A DNA stretch of 64,000 nucleotides, taken from Variovorax sp. IB41. Lineage in GTDB: Bacteria > Pseudomonadota > Gammaproteobacteria > Burkholderiales > Burkholderiaceae_C. The notes beneath the pieces were generated by a model. That model searched no databases and was not told the origin of the DNA. It was given only the letters and a program-made list of their open reading frames with translations. Of the stretch, positions 26,366-35,207 are shown in pieces; positions within the stretch are counted from its first letter, which is position 1; every line of letters starts with the position of its first letter. The stretch is taken from assembly GCF_016405905.1 (NCBI RefSeq), contig NZ_JAEFCB010000006.1:124001-188000 (forward strand), written 5' to 3'. The position numbers were made by a program, and so were the translations under genes.

Positions 26366-27304
26366 TCAGATCGGCGTCATGACACCGCGCCCCGCGAAGT
26401 GCCCTTGGGCATTCGCAAGGAAATGGTCCACCGACTTCTGCGTCGCCTCGGGCGACCAGCCGGCCATGTGCGGCGTGAGCAGCACGTTGTCCAGGCCGAC
26501 GAGTGGCTCGGGGCGGTTGGGTTCGCTCTCGTAGACATCCACACCCGCGCCCGCGATGCGGTGCTCGCGCAACGCGGCGCCCAGCGCCTCGGTGTCGACC
26601 ACGCTGCCGCGACCGATGCTCACGAGGTAGCCCTGCGGCCCAAGCGCATCGAGCACTTCGGCGTTGACCAGGTGCTTCGTCGCAGGCCCGCCCGGCGCGG
26701 CGAGTATCAGGAAGTCGGCCCAGGCGGCGAGCGACTTCAGGTCGTCGAAGTAGCGGTGCGCGGCGCCCTCGCGGGGCTTCCTGTTGTGATAGCCGATCTC
26801 CATGTCGAACGCCGCGGCGCGCTTGGCGATCTTCTGGCCGATGGTGCCCAGGCCCAGGATGCCCAGCTTCTTGCCCGACACGTTGGCCGGCTGCGGAATG
26901 GCCTCGCGCCACACGCCCTCGCGGCACAGCCGGTCGAGCTTGCGGAACTCGCGCACGATGCCGATGAGCAAGCCGAAGGCGTGGTCGGCCACGCAGTCGT
27001 CGTTGGTGCCGGCGCCGTTGGCGGTCACGATGCCGCGGGCGCGCGTCACTTCGAGCGGCACGCCCTCGTAGCCTGCGCCCAGGCAGCAGATCAGCTCGAC
27101 GGCCGGCATGGCCGCAATCTCTTCGGGCGTGATGCCGATCACGCCGATGGTCAGCACCGCGCGGAATGCCTTGCCGCGCTCGGCAATGGCGGCCGCGCGC
27201 GCGGCGGGGTCGAAGGCGTAGGTCACGTCGTAGACCTCGGCAATCTGGGCCTGGTGGGCGCTCGAGAGGCTGTTGAGCACCAGCAGGGGAATCTTGATCG
27301 ACAC
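26366..27304 (-). CDS. D-2-hydroxyacid dehydrogenase (glyoxylate/hydroxypyruvate reductase-like)
   Basis: A 312-residue NAD(P)-dependent dehydrogenase. A GTG start at 27304 is chosen because CAGGAG lies seven bases before it and the protein then begins MSIKIPLLVLN; the longer frame is not conserved. The dinucleotide motif GLGTIGQKIA is at 151-160. The catalytic set is visible as Arg in SIGRGSVVD, Glu in VDVYESEPN and His in LLTPHMAGWS. A short N-terminal domain without NADPH-specific Arg is typical of plant/bacterial hydroxypyruvate reductases. It probably reduces glyoxylate or hydroxypyruvate, or another 2-ketoacid. Confidence 0.9.
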   Translation of the reverse strand: MSIKIPLLVLNSLSSAHQAQIAEVYDVTYAFDPAARAAAIAERGKAFRAVLTIGVIGITPEEIAAMPAVELICCLGAGYEGVPLEVTRARGIVTANGAGTNDDCVADHAFGLLIGIVREFRKLDRLCREGVWREAIPQPANVSGKKLGILGLGTIGQKIAKRAAAFDMEIGYHNRKPREGAAHRYFDDLKSLAAWADFLILAAPGGPATKHLVNAEVLDALGPQGYLVSIGRGSVVDTEALGAALREHRIAGAGVDVYESEPNRPEPLVGLDNVLLTPHMAGWSPEATQKSVDHFLANAQGHFAGRGVMTPI

Positions 27305-27347
27305 GTCTGAACTCCTGGATCGAGAAGGAAAGGGATGAATGATCGGA

Positions 27348-29180
27348 CTAGAGCAAAGGCGCTGCTTCGCTCTTCTGCAAAGCCCACATCTGGGCGTAGC
27401 GGCCCTGCTTGGCGAGCAGTTCACCATGCGTGCCACGCTCGACGATCACGCCGGATTCGAGCACCAGGATCTCGTGCGCGTCGACCACAGTCGACAGGCG
27501 GTGCGCGATCACCAGCGTCGTCTTGTCCTGCGCGGCGCTCTTGAGCTCCGATTGAATGGCCCGCTCGTTGGCCGAGTCGAGCGCCGAGGTGGCCTCGTCG
27601 AAGATCACGATCGGCGGGTTCTTCAGGAGCGTGCGCGCGATGGCCACGCGCTGCTTCTCGCCGCCCGAGAGCTTCAGGCCGCGCTCGCCCACGGTCGTTT
27701 CGTAGCCCAGGGGCGTGGCCGAGATGAAGTCGTGGATGCGCGCGGCCCGCGCGGCGCCTTCCACCTCTTCACGGCTTGCGCCGGGGCGCCCGTACGCGAT
27801 GTTGTATTCGACCGTGTCGTTGAAGAGCACCGTGTCCTGCGGCACGATGCCGATCGCGCGCCGAACGCTCGACTGCGTGACCTCGCGGATGTCTTCGCCG
27901 CCGATGGTGATGCGCCCTTGCTGCACGTCGTAGAACCGATAGAGCAGCCGCGCCAGCGTGGACTTGCCCGAGCCCGAAGGGCCGACCACCGCCACCGTCT
28001 TGCCGGCCGGGATCTCGAAGCTCACGTGCTTGAGGATCGGCCGCGCGGGCTCGTAGGCGAAGCTCACATCCTCGAAGCGGATGGTGGAATCGGCGCCGGC
28101 CAGGGGCTGCGCCGTGGGCGCATCGCGCACCTCGCGCTCCTTCTCCATCAGCACGAACATCTTGTCCAGGTCGGTCAGGCTCTGCTTGATCTCGCGGTAG
28201 ATCACGCCCAGGAAGTTGAGCGGTATGTACAGCTGGATCATGAAGGCGTTGACCATCACCAGGTCGCCCAGCGTCATGCGCCCTTCGACCACGCCCGAGG
28301 TCGCGCGCCACAGCATCAGCACCAGGCTCACGGCAATCAGGAGCTGCTGCCCGGTGTTGAGCATGCTCAGCGTGCGCTGGCTCTTGATGGCCGCCTTGCG
28401 GTAGCGGTCCAGGCTCGCGTCGTAGCGCTTCGCCTCGAACTCCTCGTTGTTGAAGTACTTGACCGTCTCGTAGTTCAGGAGCGAATCGACCGCGCGGCTC
28501 TGGGCCGTCGAGTCGAGCTCGTTCATGGTCTTGCGGAACTGGGTGCGCCACTCGGTCACCGTGACGGTGAAGGTGATGTAGAGCACGAGCGCAGCGGCGG
28601 TGATCCACACGAACAGCGAATCGAACTTCACGCCCAGGATCGTGAGCACCAGCACCAGCTCGATGATGGTGGGCACGATGCTGTAGAGCGACATCGAGAT
28701 GAGCGAATGCACCCCGCGCGTGCCGCGCTCGATGTCGCGCGTCATGCCGCCGGTCTGGCGCTCCAGGTGAAAGCGCAGGCTCAGCGAATGCAGGTGGCCG
28801 AACACCTCCAGCGCGATCTGCCGCGCCGTGCCCTCGGTGGCCTTGGCGAAGATCAGCTCGCGCAGTTCGCCGAAGAGCGCGGTCGAGAAGCGCAGGAGGC
28901 CGTAGGCCAGCAAGAGCCCGATAGGCACGATCAAGAGCGCCTGCGCCATGTCGGGCTTGGGCGTCATCGTGTCGATCAGGTTCTTCAGCAGCACCGGCAC
29001 GCCCACGTTGGCCACCTTGGCGCCCACCATGAACGCGAGCGCGGCCATCACGCGCCACTTGTACTGCCAGAGATAGGGAAAGAGCCGGCGCAGCGTCGCC
29101 CAGTCGGAGCGGTCGCTTTTCGCCGGCGGATGGCCGGAGACGGTAGGGGGAGGAGGAAGGGCTTCGCCACTGCGGCGCAT
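27348..29180 (-). CDS. ATM1-type ABC exporter, fused membrane and ATPase domains
   Basis: A 610-residue half-transporter. The six-helix exporter domain spans residues ~35-330 (YLWQYKWRVMAALAFMVGAK, VLLKNLIDTM, LLIVPIGLLLAYGLLRFSTA and so on). The ATPase carries Walker [10 protein letters not shown], signature KLSGGEKQRVAIA, Walker B VIFDEATSALD and the switch His in VIAHRLSTV. The ATHLHSLSLRFH-like QTGG region (LRFHLERQTGGMTRDIERGT) is the hallmark of the ATM1/HMT1 heavy-metal and glutathione-conjugate exporters. The ATG at 29180 is used rather than a TTG three codons upstream. It is divergent from the yciA-like gene by 41 bases. Confidence 0.92.
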   Translation of the reverse strand: MRRSGEALPPPPTVSGHPPAKSDRSDWATLRRLFPYLWQYKWRVMAALAFMVGAKVANVGVPVLLKNLIDTMTPKPDMAQALLIVPIGLLLAYGLLRFSTALFGELRELIFAKATEGTARQIALEVFGHLHSLSLRFHLERQTGGMTRDIERGTRGVHSLISMSLYSIVPTIIELVLVLTILGVKFDSLFVWITAAALVLYITFTVTVTEWRTQFRKTMNELDSTAQSRAVDSLLNYETVKYFNNEEFEAKRYDASLDRYRKAAIKSQRTLSMLNTGQQLLIAVSLVLMLWRATSGVVEGRMTLGDLVMVNAFMIQLYIPLNFLGVIYREIKQSLTDLDKMFVLMEKEREVRDAPTAQPLAGADSTIRFEDVSFAYEPARPILKHVSFEIPAGKTVAVVGPSGSGKSTLARLLYRFYDVQQGRITIGGEDIREVTQSSVRRAIGIVPQDTVLFNDTVEYNIAYGRPGASREEVEGAARAARIHDFISATPLGYETTVGERGLKLSGGEKQRVAIARTLLKNPPIVIFDEATSALDSANERAIQSELKSAAQDKTTLVIAHRLSTVVDAHEILVLESGVIVERGTHGELLAKQGRYAQMWALQKSEAAPLL

Positions 29181-29221
29181 GAGGGACAATCGTGGTTGCT
29201 TGTTTGTTGCAGATTGTGCCC

Positions 29222-29647
29222 ATGTCAGATACTTCCAGTGCTGCCGCCGCAGCGACCCTCAAAAGCCTGCCCACCGACATGGAGCTGGTGCTCAAGGTCA
29301 TTCCGATGCCCGCGGACTGCAACGCCAACGGCGACATCTTCGGCGGCTGGGTCATGGCGCAGTGCGACCTGGCCGGCTCGGTGATTCCGGCGCGCTACGC
29401 CAAGGGCCGGCAGGCCACGGTGGCGGTCAACGAGTTCATCTTCAAGCAGCCGGTGCGCCTGGGCGACATCCTCTCGTTCTATTCGAAGCTGGTGCGCATC
29501 GGGCGCACCTCGGTCACGGTGACCGTCGAGGTGTTCGCCGAGCGCTTCCGGGCGCAGGGCGAGTACATCAAGGTGACGCAGGCCACGTTCACCTACGTGG
29601 CGATCGACGACAACGGCCGGCCGCGCGTGATCGAACAGCCCGCCTGA
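29222..29647 (+). CDS. yciA: Acyl-CoA thioesterase, YciA-like hotdog protein
   Basis: A 141-residue single-hotdog thioesterase. The catalytic region NANGDIFGGWVMAQCD (34-49) has the Asp and Gly of the YciA/acyl-CoA hydrolase family. The later VAVNEFIFKQPVRLGDILSF and RIGRTSVTVTVEV strands also match. It hydrolyses acyl-CoA to free acid and CoA. The start at 29222 is chosen over a GTG at 29192 because conserved sequence begins soon after. It is followed by a family A palindromic repeat that may serve as terminator for it and the convergent binding-protein gene. Confidence 0.93.
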   Translation: MSDTSSAAAAATLKSLPTDMELVLKVIPMPADCNANGDIFGGWVMAQCDLAGSVIPARYAKGRQATVAVNEFIFKQPVRLGDILSFYSKLVRIGRTSVTVTVEVFAERFRAQGEYIKVTQATFTYVAIDDNGRPRVIEQPA

Positions 29648-29654
29648 GAACCCA

Positions 29655-29742
29655 AACGGTTCGGGCTGCGCTTGCCGAAACCGTTCGGGCTGAGCTTGTC
29701 GAAGCCTTGCGCCCACACTTCGACAAGCTCAGTGCGAACGGC
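29655..29742. repeat. Intergenic palindromic repeat, family A, copy 2 with an extra half copy
   Basis: Main palindrome 29680-29741: left arm ACCGTTCGGGCTGAGCTTGT... and right arm CTTCGACAAGCTCAGTGCGA...CGG. A degenerate left half (CGGTTCGGGCTGCGCTTGCC) is duplicated just before it. It lies between two convergent genes. Confidence 0.85.
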
Positions 29743-29756
29743 TCTGCGGCATCCCA

Positions 29757-31010
29757 TCAGACCCCCGGGTCGCGCACGCGCTCGAAGCGCTCGAACTCGC
29801 GGTTGACCCAGCGCCCCTCGCGCCGCTCGGTGCGGCGGATGTAGACGGTCTGCACGATGTCGCGGGTGTGGGCGTCGATCTCGATCGGGCCGCGCGGGCT
29901 CTCGAACTTCAGGCCCCGGAACGCATCGACCAGCCGCTCTCCACCCGCGTTGGCGCGCAATGATGGCGAGCTCATCGCCGCATCGATGGCCGCGAGCGCA
30001 TCGTGCGCCGCCACCGCGAAATAGCCCGGCCGCAGATGGCTGCCGTACTCCGTCTCGAACACGCCCGTGAAGCGCCGGTTGGCCGGCGAATCGTGGTCGA
30101 AGGAGTAATGGTGGCTGGTCACCAGCCCATCGGCCAGCTCGCCGATGCCTTCGAGGTAATGGTCGTCGGTGGCGTCGCCGGTCGCGAGCAGGCGGATGCC
30201 GGTGTCGGCCATGCCGCGGTCGCGCCAGAACTTCAGGAACGTCGCGGGCATCTGCCCCGAGGGCAGGAAGAAGAACACCGCCTGGGGCTTCAGCTCGCGC
30301 AGCCGCAGCATGTAGGCCGAGTAGTCGAGCGTGTTGAGCGGCACCCGCAGCATCGCGCCGACCTGCCCGCCCCCGGCGGTGATGCCCGCGACGAAGGCGC
30401 TCTCGGCATCGACGCCCGAGGCGTAGTCGGCCACCACGGTGCACACGTCGCGCAGGCCCTGCTGCAGCGCCCAGCGCGCGAGCGGCAGCGCGACCTGGGC
30501 GATGGTGAACGACAGCCGCACCGCATAAGGGCAGCGCGCCGTGATGCCTGAAGACGCCGCGTTCATCACCACCAGCGGCAGCTTCGCCTGCGCGGCGATG
30601 GTGCCGACGGCATAGGCGTTGGAGCTGAAGTCCAGGCCCGCGAGCAGATCGACGCGCTCGTTCTCCACGAGGTCCTGCGCCTGGCGGCGCGCATGCTCGG
30701 GCGCGCTGCCCGGCACGTCGCGGCGCAGCAGTTCGACCGGCCGCCCCGCGATCTGCTGGTTGTGCGCGGCCAGCCAGACCGACATGCCCGCATCGAACTG
30801 CCGCCCGCCGCCCGCATACGGGCCGGACCAGGAACCGATGACGCCGATGCGCAGCGGGCGAATGCGCGCGAGGACCACCGAAGGGGCCGCCAAGGTGCCC
30901 GCAAGCAAGCCCAAAGTACGCCTGCGCGCAGGGTCGAATGCTACTTTTTCAGTAGCATCGCATGCCCGCTGGCTGGGCGTTTCAAGCGGTCTTGTCTCGG
31001 AAACTTGCAC
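29757..31010 (-). CDS. Liv-type ABC transporter substrate-binding protein, orphan
   Basis: About 417 residues. A basic N-terminus RRRTLGLLAGTLAAPSVVLA resembles a (possibly Tat) signal. The mature part is a type 1 periplasmic binding fold: RIGVIGSWSGPYAGGGRQF, then VDLLAGLDFSSNAYAVGTIA and LVVMNAASSGITARCPY, similar to branched-chain amino acid or amide/urea receptors. No liv permease genes are adjacent; the nearest complete Liv system is 26 kb away. The GTG start at 31010 is the only in-frame choice near the signal and has no good ribosome-binding site; it sits three bases after a 9-bp hairpin. Confidence 0.8.
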   Translation of the reverse strand: MQVSETRPLETPSQRACDATEKVAFDPARRRTLGLLAGTLAAPSVVLARIRPLRIGVIGSWSGPYAGGGRQFDAGMSVWLAAHNQQIAGRPVELLRRDVPGSAPEHARRQAQDLVENERVDLLAGLDFSSNAYAVGTIAAQAKLPLVVMNAASSGITARCPYAVRLSFTIAQVALPLARWALQQGLRDVCTVVADYASGVDAESAFVAGITAGGGQVGAMLRVPLNTLDYSAYMLRLRELKPQAVFFFLPSGQMPATFLKFWRDRGMADTGIRLLATGDATDDHYLEGIGELADGLVTSHHYSFDHDSPANRRFTGVFETEYGSHLRPGYFAVAAHDALAAIDAAMSSPSLRANAGGERLVDAFRGLKFESPRGPIEIDAHTRDIVQTVYIRRTERREGRWVNREFERFERVRDPGV

Positions 31011-31012
31011 GG

Positions 31013-31038
31013 CGGACAGTGTAAGGGGGCACTGTCCG
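31013..31038. promoter_or_regulatory. Nine-base inverted repeat ahead of the orphan binding-protein gene
   Basis: Arms CGGACAGTG and CACTGTCCG with an eight-base spacer (TAAGGGGG). It lies between the enoyl-CoA hydratase stop (31061) and the binding-protein start (31010) on the minus strand, with no T-run. It could be an operator or a hairpin masking the translation start. Confidence 0.5.
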
Positions 31039-31060
31039 CGGGCCAACGCGGGAGGAACCC

Positions 31061-31825
31061 TCAGAGCTTCGAGAAATCGGGCTTGCGCTTCTCCATGAAG
31101 GCGCCGAACGCTTCCTTGGCGGCGGGCTCGCGCAGCATGCGGCCGAAGCTCGCGCCCTCTTCGCCCATGCGCTCGAGCACGGCGGGCAGTTGCGCTTTCT
31201 TCAGCAGGCGCTTGCTCTCGACCAGCGCGCTCAGCGGCTTGGCCGCGAGCTTGCGGGCCTGCGTCTGCGCGATGCCGTTGGCTTCGGTCGGCGGCACGAC
31301 GCGGTTGACCAGGCCCACCTCGAGCGCGGCCTCCGCCATGAAGGGCTCGCCCAGCAGCAGCGCCTCGGCCGCGCGGTGATAGCCGAGCATCTGCGGCACG
31401 AGCAGGCTCGACGCCGCTTCGGGGCACAGGCCCAGGTTCACGAAGGGCATCGAGAACGCCGCGTTGTCGCCCGCATAGACCAGGTCGCAATGGAACAGCA
31501 TCGTGGTGCCGATGCCCACGGCCGGGCCGCAGACGGCCGCGACGATGGGCTTGGGAAAGGTGGCGATGCCGCGCAGGAACCGGAACACCGGCGACTCCTG
31601 GGTGGCGGGCGGCGCGTTGAGGAAATCGCCGATGTCGTTGCCCGCGCTGAAGATCGTCGGGTCGCCCTGGATCAGCACGCAGCGCACGGCCGCTTCGCTC
31701 TCGGCCGTGGCCAGCGCATCGGCCAGCTCGGCGTACATGGCGCTGGTGATCGAGTTCTTCTTGTCGACGCGGTTGAAGGTGATGGTCATCACACCGGCTT
31801 CGGTGTGAACGAGGATGTCGCTCAT
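31061..31825 (-). CDS. Enoyl-CoA hydratase/isomerase
   Basis: A 254-residue crotonase-fold protein. The oxyanion-hole residues are in FSAGNDIGDF and CGPAVGIGTTMLFHCDL. A Glu is present in LGLCPEAASS, at the position where isomerases of the ECI type hold their base, while the first hydratase Glu position is Thr/Met. A delta-isomerase role in unsaturated fatty acid oxidation is therefore plausible. It is the terminal gene of the beta-oxidation run beginning with TetR at 42469. Confidence 0.9.
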   Translation of the reverse strand: MSDILVHTEAGVMTITFNRVDKKNSITSAMYAELADALATAESEAAVRCVLIQGDPTIFSAGNDIGDFLNAPPATQESPVFRFLRGIATFPKPIVAAVCGPAVGIGTTMLFHCDLVYAGDNAAFSMPFVNLGLCPEAASSLLVPQMLGYHRAAEALLLGEPFMAEAALEVGLVNRVVPPTEANGIAQTQARKLAAKPLSALVESKRLLKKAQLPAVLERMGEEGASFGRMLREPAAKEAFGAFMEKRKPDFSKL

Positions 31826-31868
31826 GGGAATGGTCCTTGGGTAAAAACGGTGGCTGCTGGCGATGCGC

Positions 31869-32462
31869 TCAGGCGTCGAGGGCTTCGCGCACGAAATCCA
31901 GGCGGTCCTGGCCCCAGAACATCTGGTCGCCGACGAACATGGTGGGGGCGCCGAAGACGCCGCGCTCCACGGCCTCCTGCGTGACGGCCTTCAGGCGGTC
32001 CTTCGTCTCCTGCGCGCCGGCCAATGCGAGCAGGCCCGCAGCGTCGAAGCCCGCATTCTGAAGCACCGCGCCGACCGTCGCCGGATCGTTGAGGTTCCGC
32101 GGCTCGACCCACATCGCGTGGAAGATCGCATCGACATACGCGCCGAAGCGTTCGGGCTCCTTCATCTGCAGGCCGGTCGCGCCGCGCATCAGCAGCAGCG
32201 TGTTGATCGAGAAGTGCGGGTTGTGCACGAACGGCACGCCGTAGCGCTTTGCGAAGCGCTTCAGGTCGATGTTCATGTACGGGCCCTTGGGCTTGATCTC
32301 CGCGGGCGAATGGTTGCCGGTGGCCTGGAACACGCCGCCCAGCAGCATGGGCTTCCACACCAGCTCGGCGCCGGTGTCGGCGCACACGTGCGGCAGCTGC
32401 GTGGCGGCCAGGTAGGCGGCGGGGCTGCCGAAGTCGAAATAGAACTCGACGGTCTTTGTCAT
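31869..32462 (-). CDS. 2-hydroxychromene-2-carboxylate isomerase family protein (DsbA-like, kappa GST)
   Basis: A 197-residue thioredoxin-fold protein. FYFDFGSPAAYLAATQL (residues 7-23) holds the Ser that replaces the DsbA CxxC in this family; FGAPTMFVGDQMFWGQDRL is the C-terminal signature. The prototype isomerises 2-hydroxychromene-2-carboxylate in naphthalene breakdown using glutathione; many members have other, uncharacterised thiol-dependent roles. The start at 32462 (MTKTVEF) is preferred to a Met four codons upstream. The neighbours suggest a role in acyl or aromatic acid oxidation rather than naphthalene. Confidence 0.88.
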   Translation of the reverse strand: MTKTVEFYFDFGSPAAYLAATQLPHVCADTGAELVWKPMLLGGVFQATGNHSPAEIKPKGPYMNIDLKRFAKRYGVPFVHNPHFSINTLLLMRGATGLQMKEPERFGAYVDAIFHAMWVEPRNLNDPATVGAVLQNAGFDAAGLLALAGAQETKDRLKAVTQEAVERGVFGAPTMFVGDQMFWGQDRLDFVREALDA

Positions 32463-32496
32463 GGGTGTCTCCACATCTCGATGTCTTTGGAATTCT

Positions 32497-33243
32497 TCAG
32501 AATTTCTCGGACCACGGCCGCAGATCGAGCTCGTGCGTCCATGCGTCGCGCGGCTGCGAATGCAGCATCCAGTAGCTGTCGGCGATGTGGTCCGGATTCA
32601 GGATGCCGTCGCTCTCCTTCAACGCATAGCGCTCGGGGAAATTGCTGCGGATGAACTCGGTGTCGATGGCACCGTCGACCACCACGTGCGCGACGTGAAT
32701 GCCCTGCGGCCCCAGCTCGCGCGCCATCGACTGGGCCAGTGCGCGCAAGGCCATCTTCGCGCCAGAGAACGCACCGAAGTTCGCGGCGCCGCGCAGCGAT
32801 GCGGTGGCGCCCGTGAAGATGATCGTGCCGCGATGCCTGCCCGCGGGCACCTCGCGCGCCACCATGCGCCTGGCCACTTCGCGCCCGTTGAGAAAACCCG
32901 AGAAGCACGCCATCTCCCACACCTTGAAGTACTTGCGCGCGGTCTCCGTGAGGATGCTCTCGGGCACGTTGGCGCCGATGTTGAACACCATCACCTCGAT
33001 CGGGCCGACCGTGGATTCGATCTCCTCGATGAGCGCGACGACCTCTTCCTCTTTTCGCGCATCGCAAGCGAACGCATGGGCGCGGCCGCCATCGGCCTCG
33101 ATCTGCGCGACCAGCGGTTGCAGCTTGTCGAGGCTGCGCCGCGTGACGCAGGCGGCGTAGCCTTCGCGCGCGAAGCGGCGGGCAATCGCGCCGCCAGTCG
33201 CATCGCCTGCGCCGACGATGAGTGCGGCCTTGGTGAGCGCCAT
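32497..33243 (-). CDS. SDR family oxidoreductase with Phe in place of catalytic Tyr
   Basis: A 248-residue Rossmann protein. The cofactor motif is LIVGAGDATGGAIARRF (8-24, GxGxxxG-like) and the NxG region is FNIGANVPES. The canonical YxxxK is FSGAK here (GAFSGAKMALRAL), so the catalytic tyrosine is replaced by Phe while Lys is kept. The Ser position is in FTGATASLRG. A sub-group of SDRs with this change exists, and its activity is unclear. It may be an atypical dehydrogenase or a non-catalytic partner. It starts five bases downstream of the thioesterase stop. Confidence 0.88.
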   Translation of the reverse strand: MALTKAALIVGAGDATGGAIARRFAREGYAACVTRRSLDKLQPLVAQIEADGGRAHAFACDARKEEEVVALIEEIESTVGPIEVMVFNIGANVPESILTETARKYFKVWEMACFSGFLNGREVARRMVAREVPAGRHRGTIIFTGATASLRGAANFGAFSGAKMALRALAQSMARELGPQGIHVAHVVVDGAIDTEFIRSNFPERYALKESDGILNPDHIADSYWMLHSQPRDAWTHELDLRPWSEKF

Positions 33244-33247
33244 GGTG

Positions 33248-34084
33248 TTATTCCTTGTAGTAGACGATCTGATTCGATGTGGCGAGCAAGACGCCCTTCT
33301 CGCTCCACAGATGCGCCGTCTGGTCGAAGAATCCGTTGAAGAACTGCTGCCCCGCCGCGCGGCCCAGCAGGTAGCCCGTGCCGACCTCGGCCAGTTGCTC
33401 CGGCCCGGCATGGAAATAGGTGGTGATCGACACCGTGCCCGCCGGCACATGCTTGGCGCGGCGCAGCCAGACGCGCGGATAGAACATGTCGCTCATCGCG
33501 GCAAGCGAAGGAAAGTCCAGCGGCCGCGGTTGCGCATCGCGCAGCCAGATGCGGGTCTCGCTGTGCTGCAGGCTGCCATCCCACTTCGCGGGAATGCCGC
33601 CGCTGCACGGGCGCATCTCGTACTGGTTGATCCAGGCCACGCCCGAGGGGCCGATGCTCATGCGATCGACCGTTTCTGGCGCGGGCGCCTCGGGCATCGG
33701 CATGTCGCTCTCGCCCCAGGTGTCGCGGCGCGCGGCCGTCACCACGGTGGCGGTGGTGGTCATGTTGGGCGCGCCGCTCGCGCCGGCCTGCGTGATCTGC
33801 ACGGTCCAGTGCTGCGTCGAGCGATTGGTGCGCACGGCCGTGGCCTGGATGTCGAACGCGCCGGCCTCGATTGCGGCCGCGTAGTTGACGGTCAATGCGA
33901 TCGGCGTGCCGAGCAGGTCGGGATGCCGCAGCACCGCCTGCAGCGCGAGGGCCGCCGTGGTGCCGCCGAACGGGCCGACCATGTTCCAGTAGTCGGGGCT
34001 GGTGCTGCCCGTGAAGTGGCCCGCGCGGATGTCGCTGTGCTGCAGGGCCAGGGCTTTGTCGAAGGGGTGTTGCGTGCTGCTCAT
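33248..34084 (-). CDS. Acyl-CoA thioesterase, double-hotdog (TesB-like)
   Basis: A 278-residue protein. The layout is two hotdog halves: the N-terminal GHFTGSTSPDYWNMVGPFGG and ALTVNYAAAIEAGAFDIQ, and the C-terminal VSITTYFHAGPEQLAEVG, which carries the catalytic-like DSHH-type region with His. It belongs to the thioesterase superfamily acting on acyl-CoA, commonly found with beta-oxidation genes. The start at 34084 is selected because upstream sequence in frame lies in a gap rich in CGGCAGG repeats and is not conserved. Exact chain-length specificity is unknown. Confidence 0.85.
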   Translation of the reverse strand: MSSTQHPFDKALALQHSDIRAGHFTGSTSPDYWNMVGPFGGTTAALALQAVLRHPDLLGTPIALTVNYAAAIEAGAFDIQATAVRTNRSTQHWTVQITQAGASGAPNMTTTATVVTAARRDTWGESDMPMPEAPAPETVDRMSIGPSGVAWINQYEMRPCSGGIPAKWDGSLQHSETRIWLRDAQPRPLDFPSLAAMSDMFYPRVWLRRAKHVPAGTVSITTYFHAGPEQLAEVGTGYLLGRAAGQQFFNGFFDQTAHLWSEKGVLLATSNQIVYYKE

Positions 34085-34115
34085 GGTGCTTGCAGTGTGC
34101 CTCCGGAGGATGGCG

Positions 34116-35051
34116 TCACGCAGTCGTGTGCGGGACGCTGGCGTGCTGCACCGCGGCAGGCGCGGCAGGCGCGGCAAGTGCAACAGGTGCCGTAAGTGCG
34201 GCCAGCCGGTGCAGCTTGTCCACCATGCTCGGCCAGAGGCTCTGGCTGAACTGCTCGCGGAAAAAGCCGAAGTGGCCGATGCGTCGCGCCTGCACGTCGG
34301 CCGGCGCAATGCGCTCGACCGCGCTCGGCGCGCCCGCGTAGAAGCTCAGCAGGCTCTCGGTGCCCGCGAGCGTCATGAGTTCATCGTCGGTGATCGACAG
34401 CGCGAGCACCGGAAAGCGCACCCGCCCGTAGCTGCGCGCGGCCATGTCGCCTTCGGCGCCCAGGCTGTAGCGCGGGTTCAGGCACCAGCGCCGCCATTGC
34501 AGGATCACGCCGCGCGGCAGGTCGCCCACCTTCTTCAGCTTGCGGCCTGGAAAGTAGCCGCACAGCCGCGTGACCAGCGGCACCAGCACGAACCAGAAGT
34601 AGAGGATGCTGCGCCGCAGCTTCGGCGCGTTCTCGCGCCAGTAGCCGCTCCCGGCCGCGATGCTCACGAGGCCCGCGACCTGCTCGGGCCGCTGCAGGAA
34701 GCCCGGCAGTTGCGCGCCGAGGCTGTGGCCCAGCAGGTAGAGCGGTTCATCGGGCAGCGCGGCCTTGGCGGTGTCGATCACCGCTTCGTAGTCGCGCGCC
34801 CAATCGAACAGGTCGGCCTTGAAGCCGCGCAGCGGCGCACCGCCGCGCGAATCGCCCGAGCCCCGGTAGTCGAAGGTCCAGACGCGCAGGCCCTGCTGGG
34901 CGAGCCACTGCGCGAAGGGTTCGTAGAACGACTGGCGCACGCCCATCGCGCCACCGATCACGATGCTGGCGCGCGGTGCGCCGGCGGGCTCGTAGCGGCG
35001 CACCGCGAGTTGCTGCGCGCCGCCATCGACCGGGAGTTGTTGCGCTTGCAT
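34116..35051 (-). CDS. Alpha/beta hydrolase
   Basis: A 311-residue alpha/beta hydrolase. The nucleophile elbow is GHSLGAQ (with Ser as nucleophile), the oxyanion-side strand is ASIVIGGAMGVRQSFYEPFA, and RGSGDSRGG precedes it. The His is expected in HFGFF near the C-terminus. The family covers esterases and lipases; the serine hydrolase may release fatty acids for the downstream beta-oxidation enzymes. The C-terminus ends with an Ala/Val/Pro-rich low-complexity tail (APVALAAPAAPAAVQHASV). Starts at 35051; longer frames are not conserved. Confidence 0.85.
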   Translation of the reverse strand: MQAQQLPVDGGAQQLAVRRYEPAGAPRASIVIGGAMGVRQSFYEPFAQWLAQQGLRVWTFDYRGSGDSRGGAPLRGFKADLFDWARDYEAVIDTAKAALPDEPLYLLGHSLGAQLPGFLQRPEQVAGLVSIAAGSGYWRENAPKLRRSILYFWFVLVPLVTRLCGYFPGRKLKKVGDLPRGVILQWRRWCLNPRYSLGAEGDMAARSYGRVRFPVLALSITDDELMTLAGTESLLSFYAGAPSAVERIAPADVQARRIGHFGFFREQFSQSLWPSMVDKLHRLAALTAPVALAAPAAPAAVQHASVPHTTA

Positions 35052-35207
35052 GCCTTTGCCTCTTTCTTCGTTGATCGACCACCGCCCCGCGGCGCAGCGA
35101 GCGGGATGAGATGCAAGGCGCGGGTGGCGGGAAACCGGAGCGACCTGAAGGTCGTGAGGATTTCCCGACGGGTCCCGCAACGCCGCAGATCGCCCGCGCA
35201 ATAGCCG

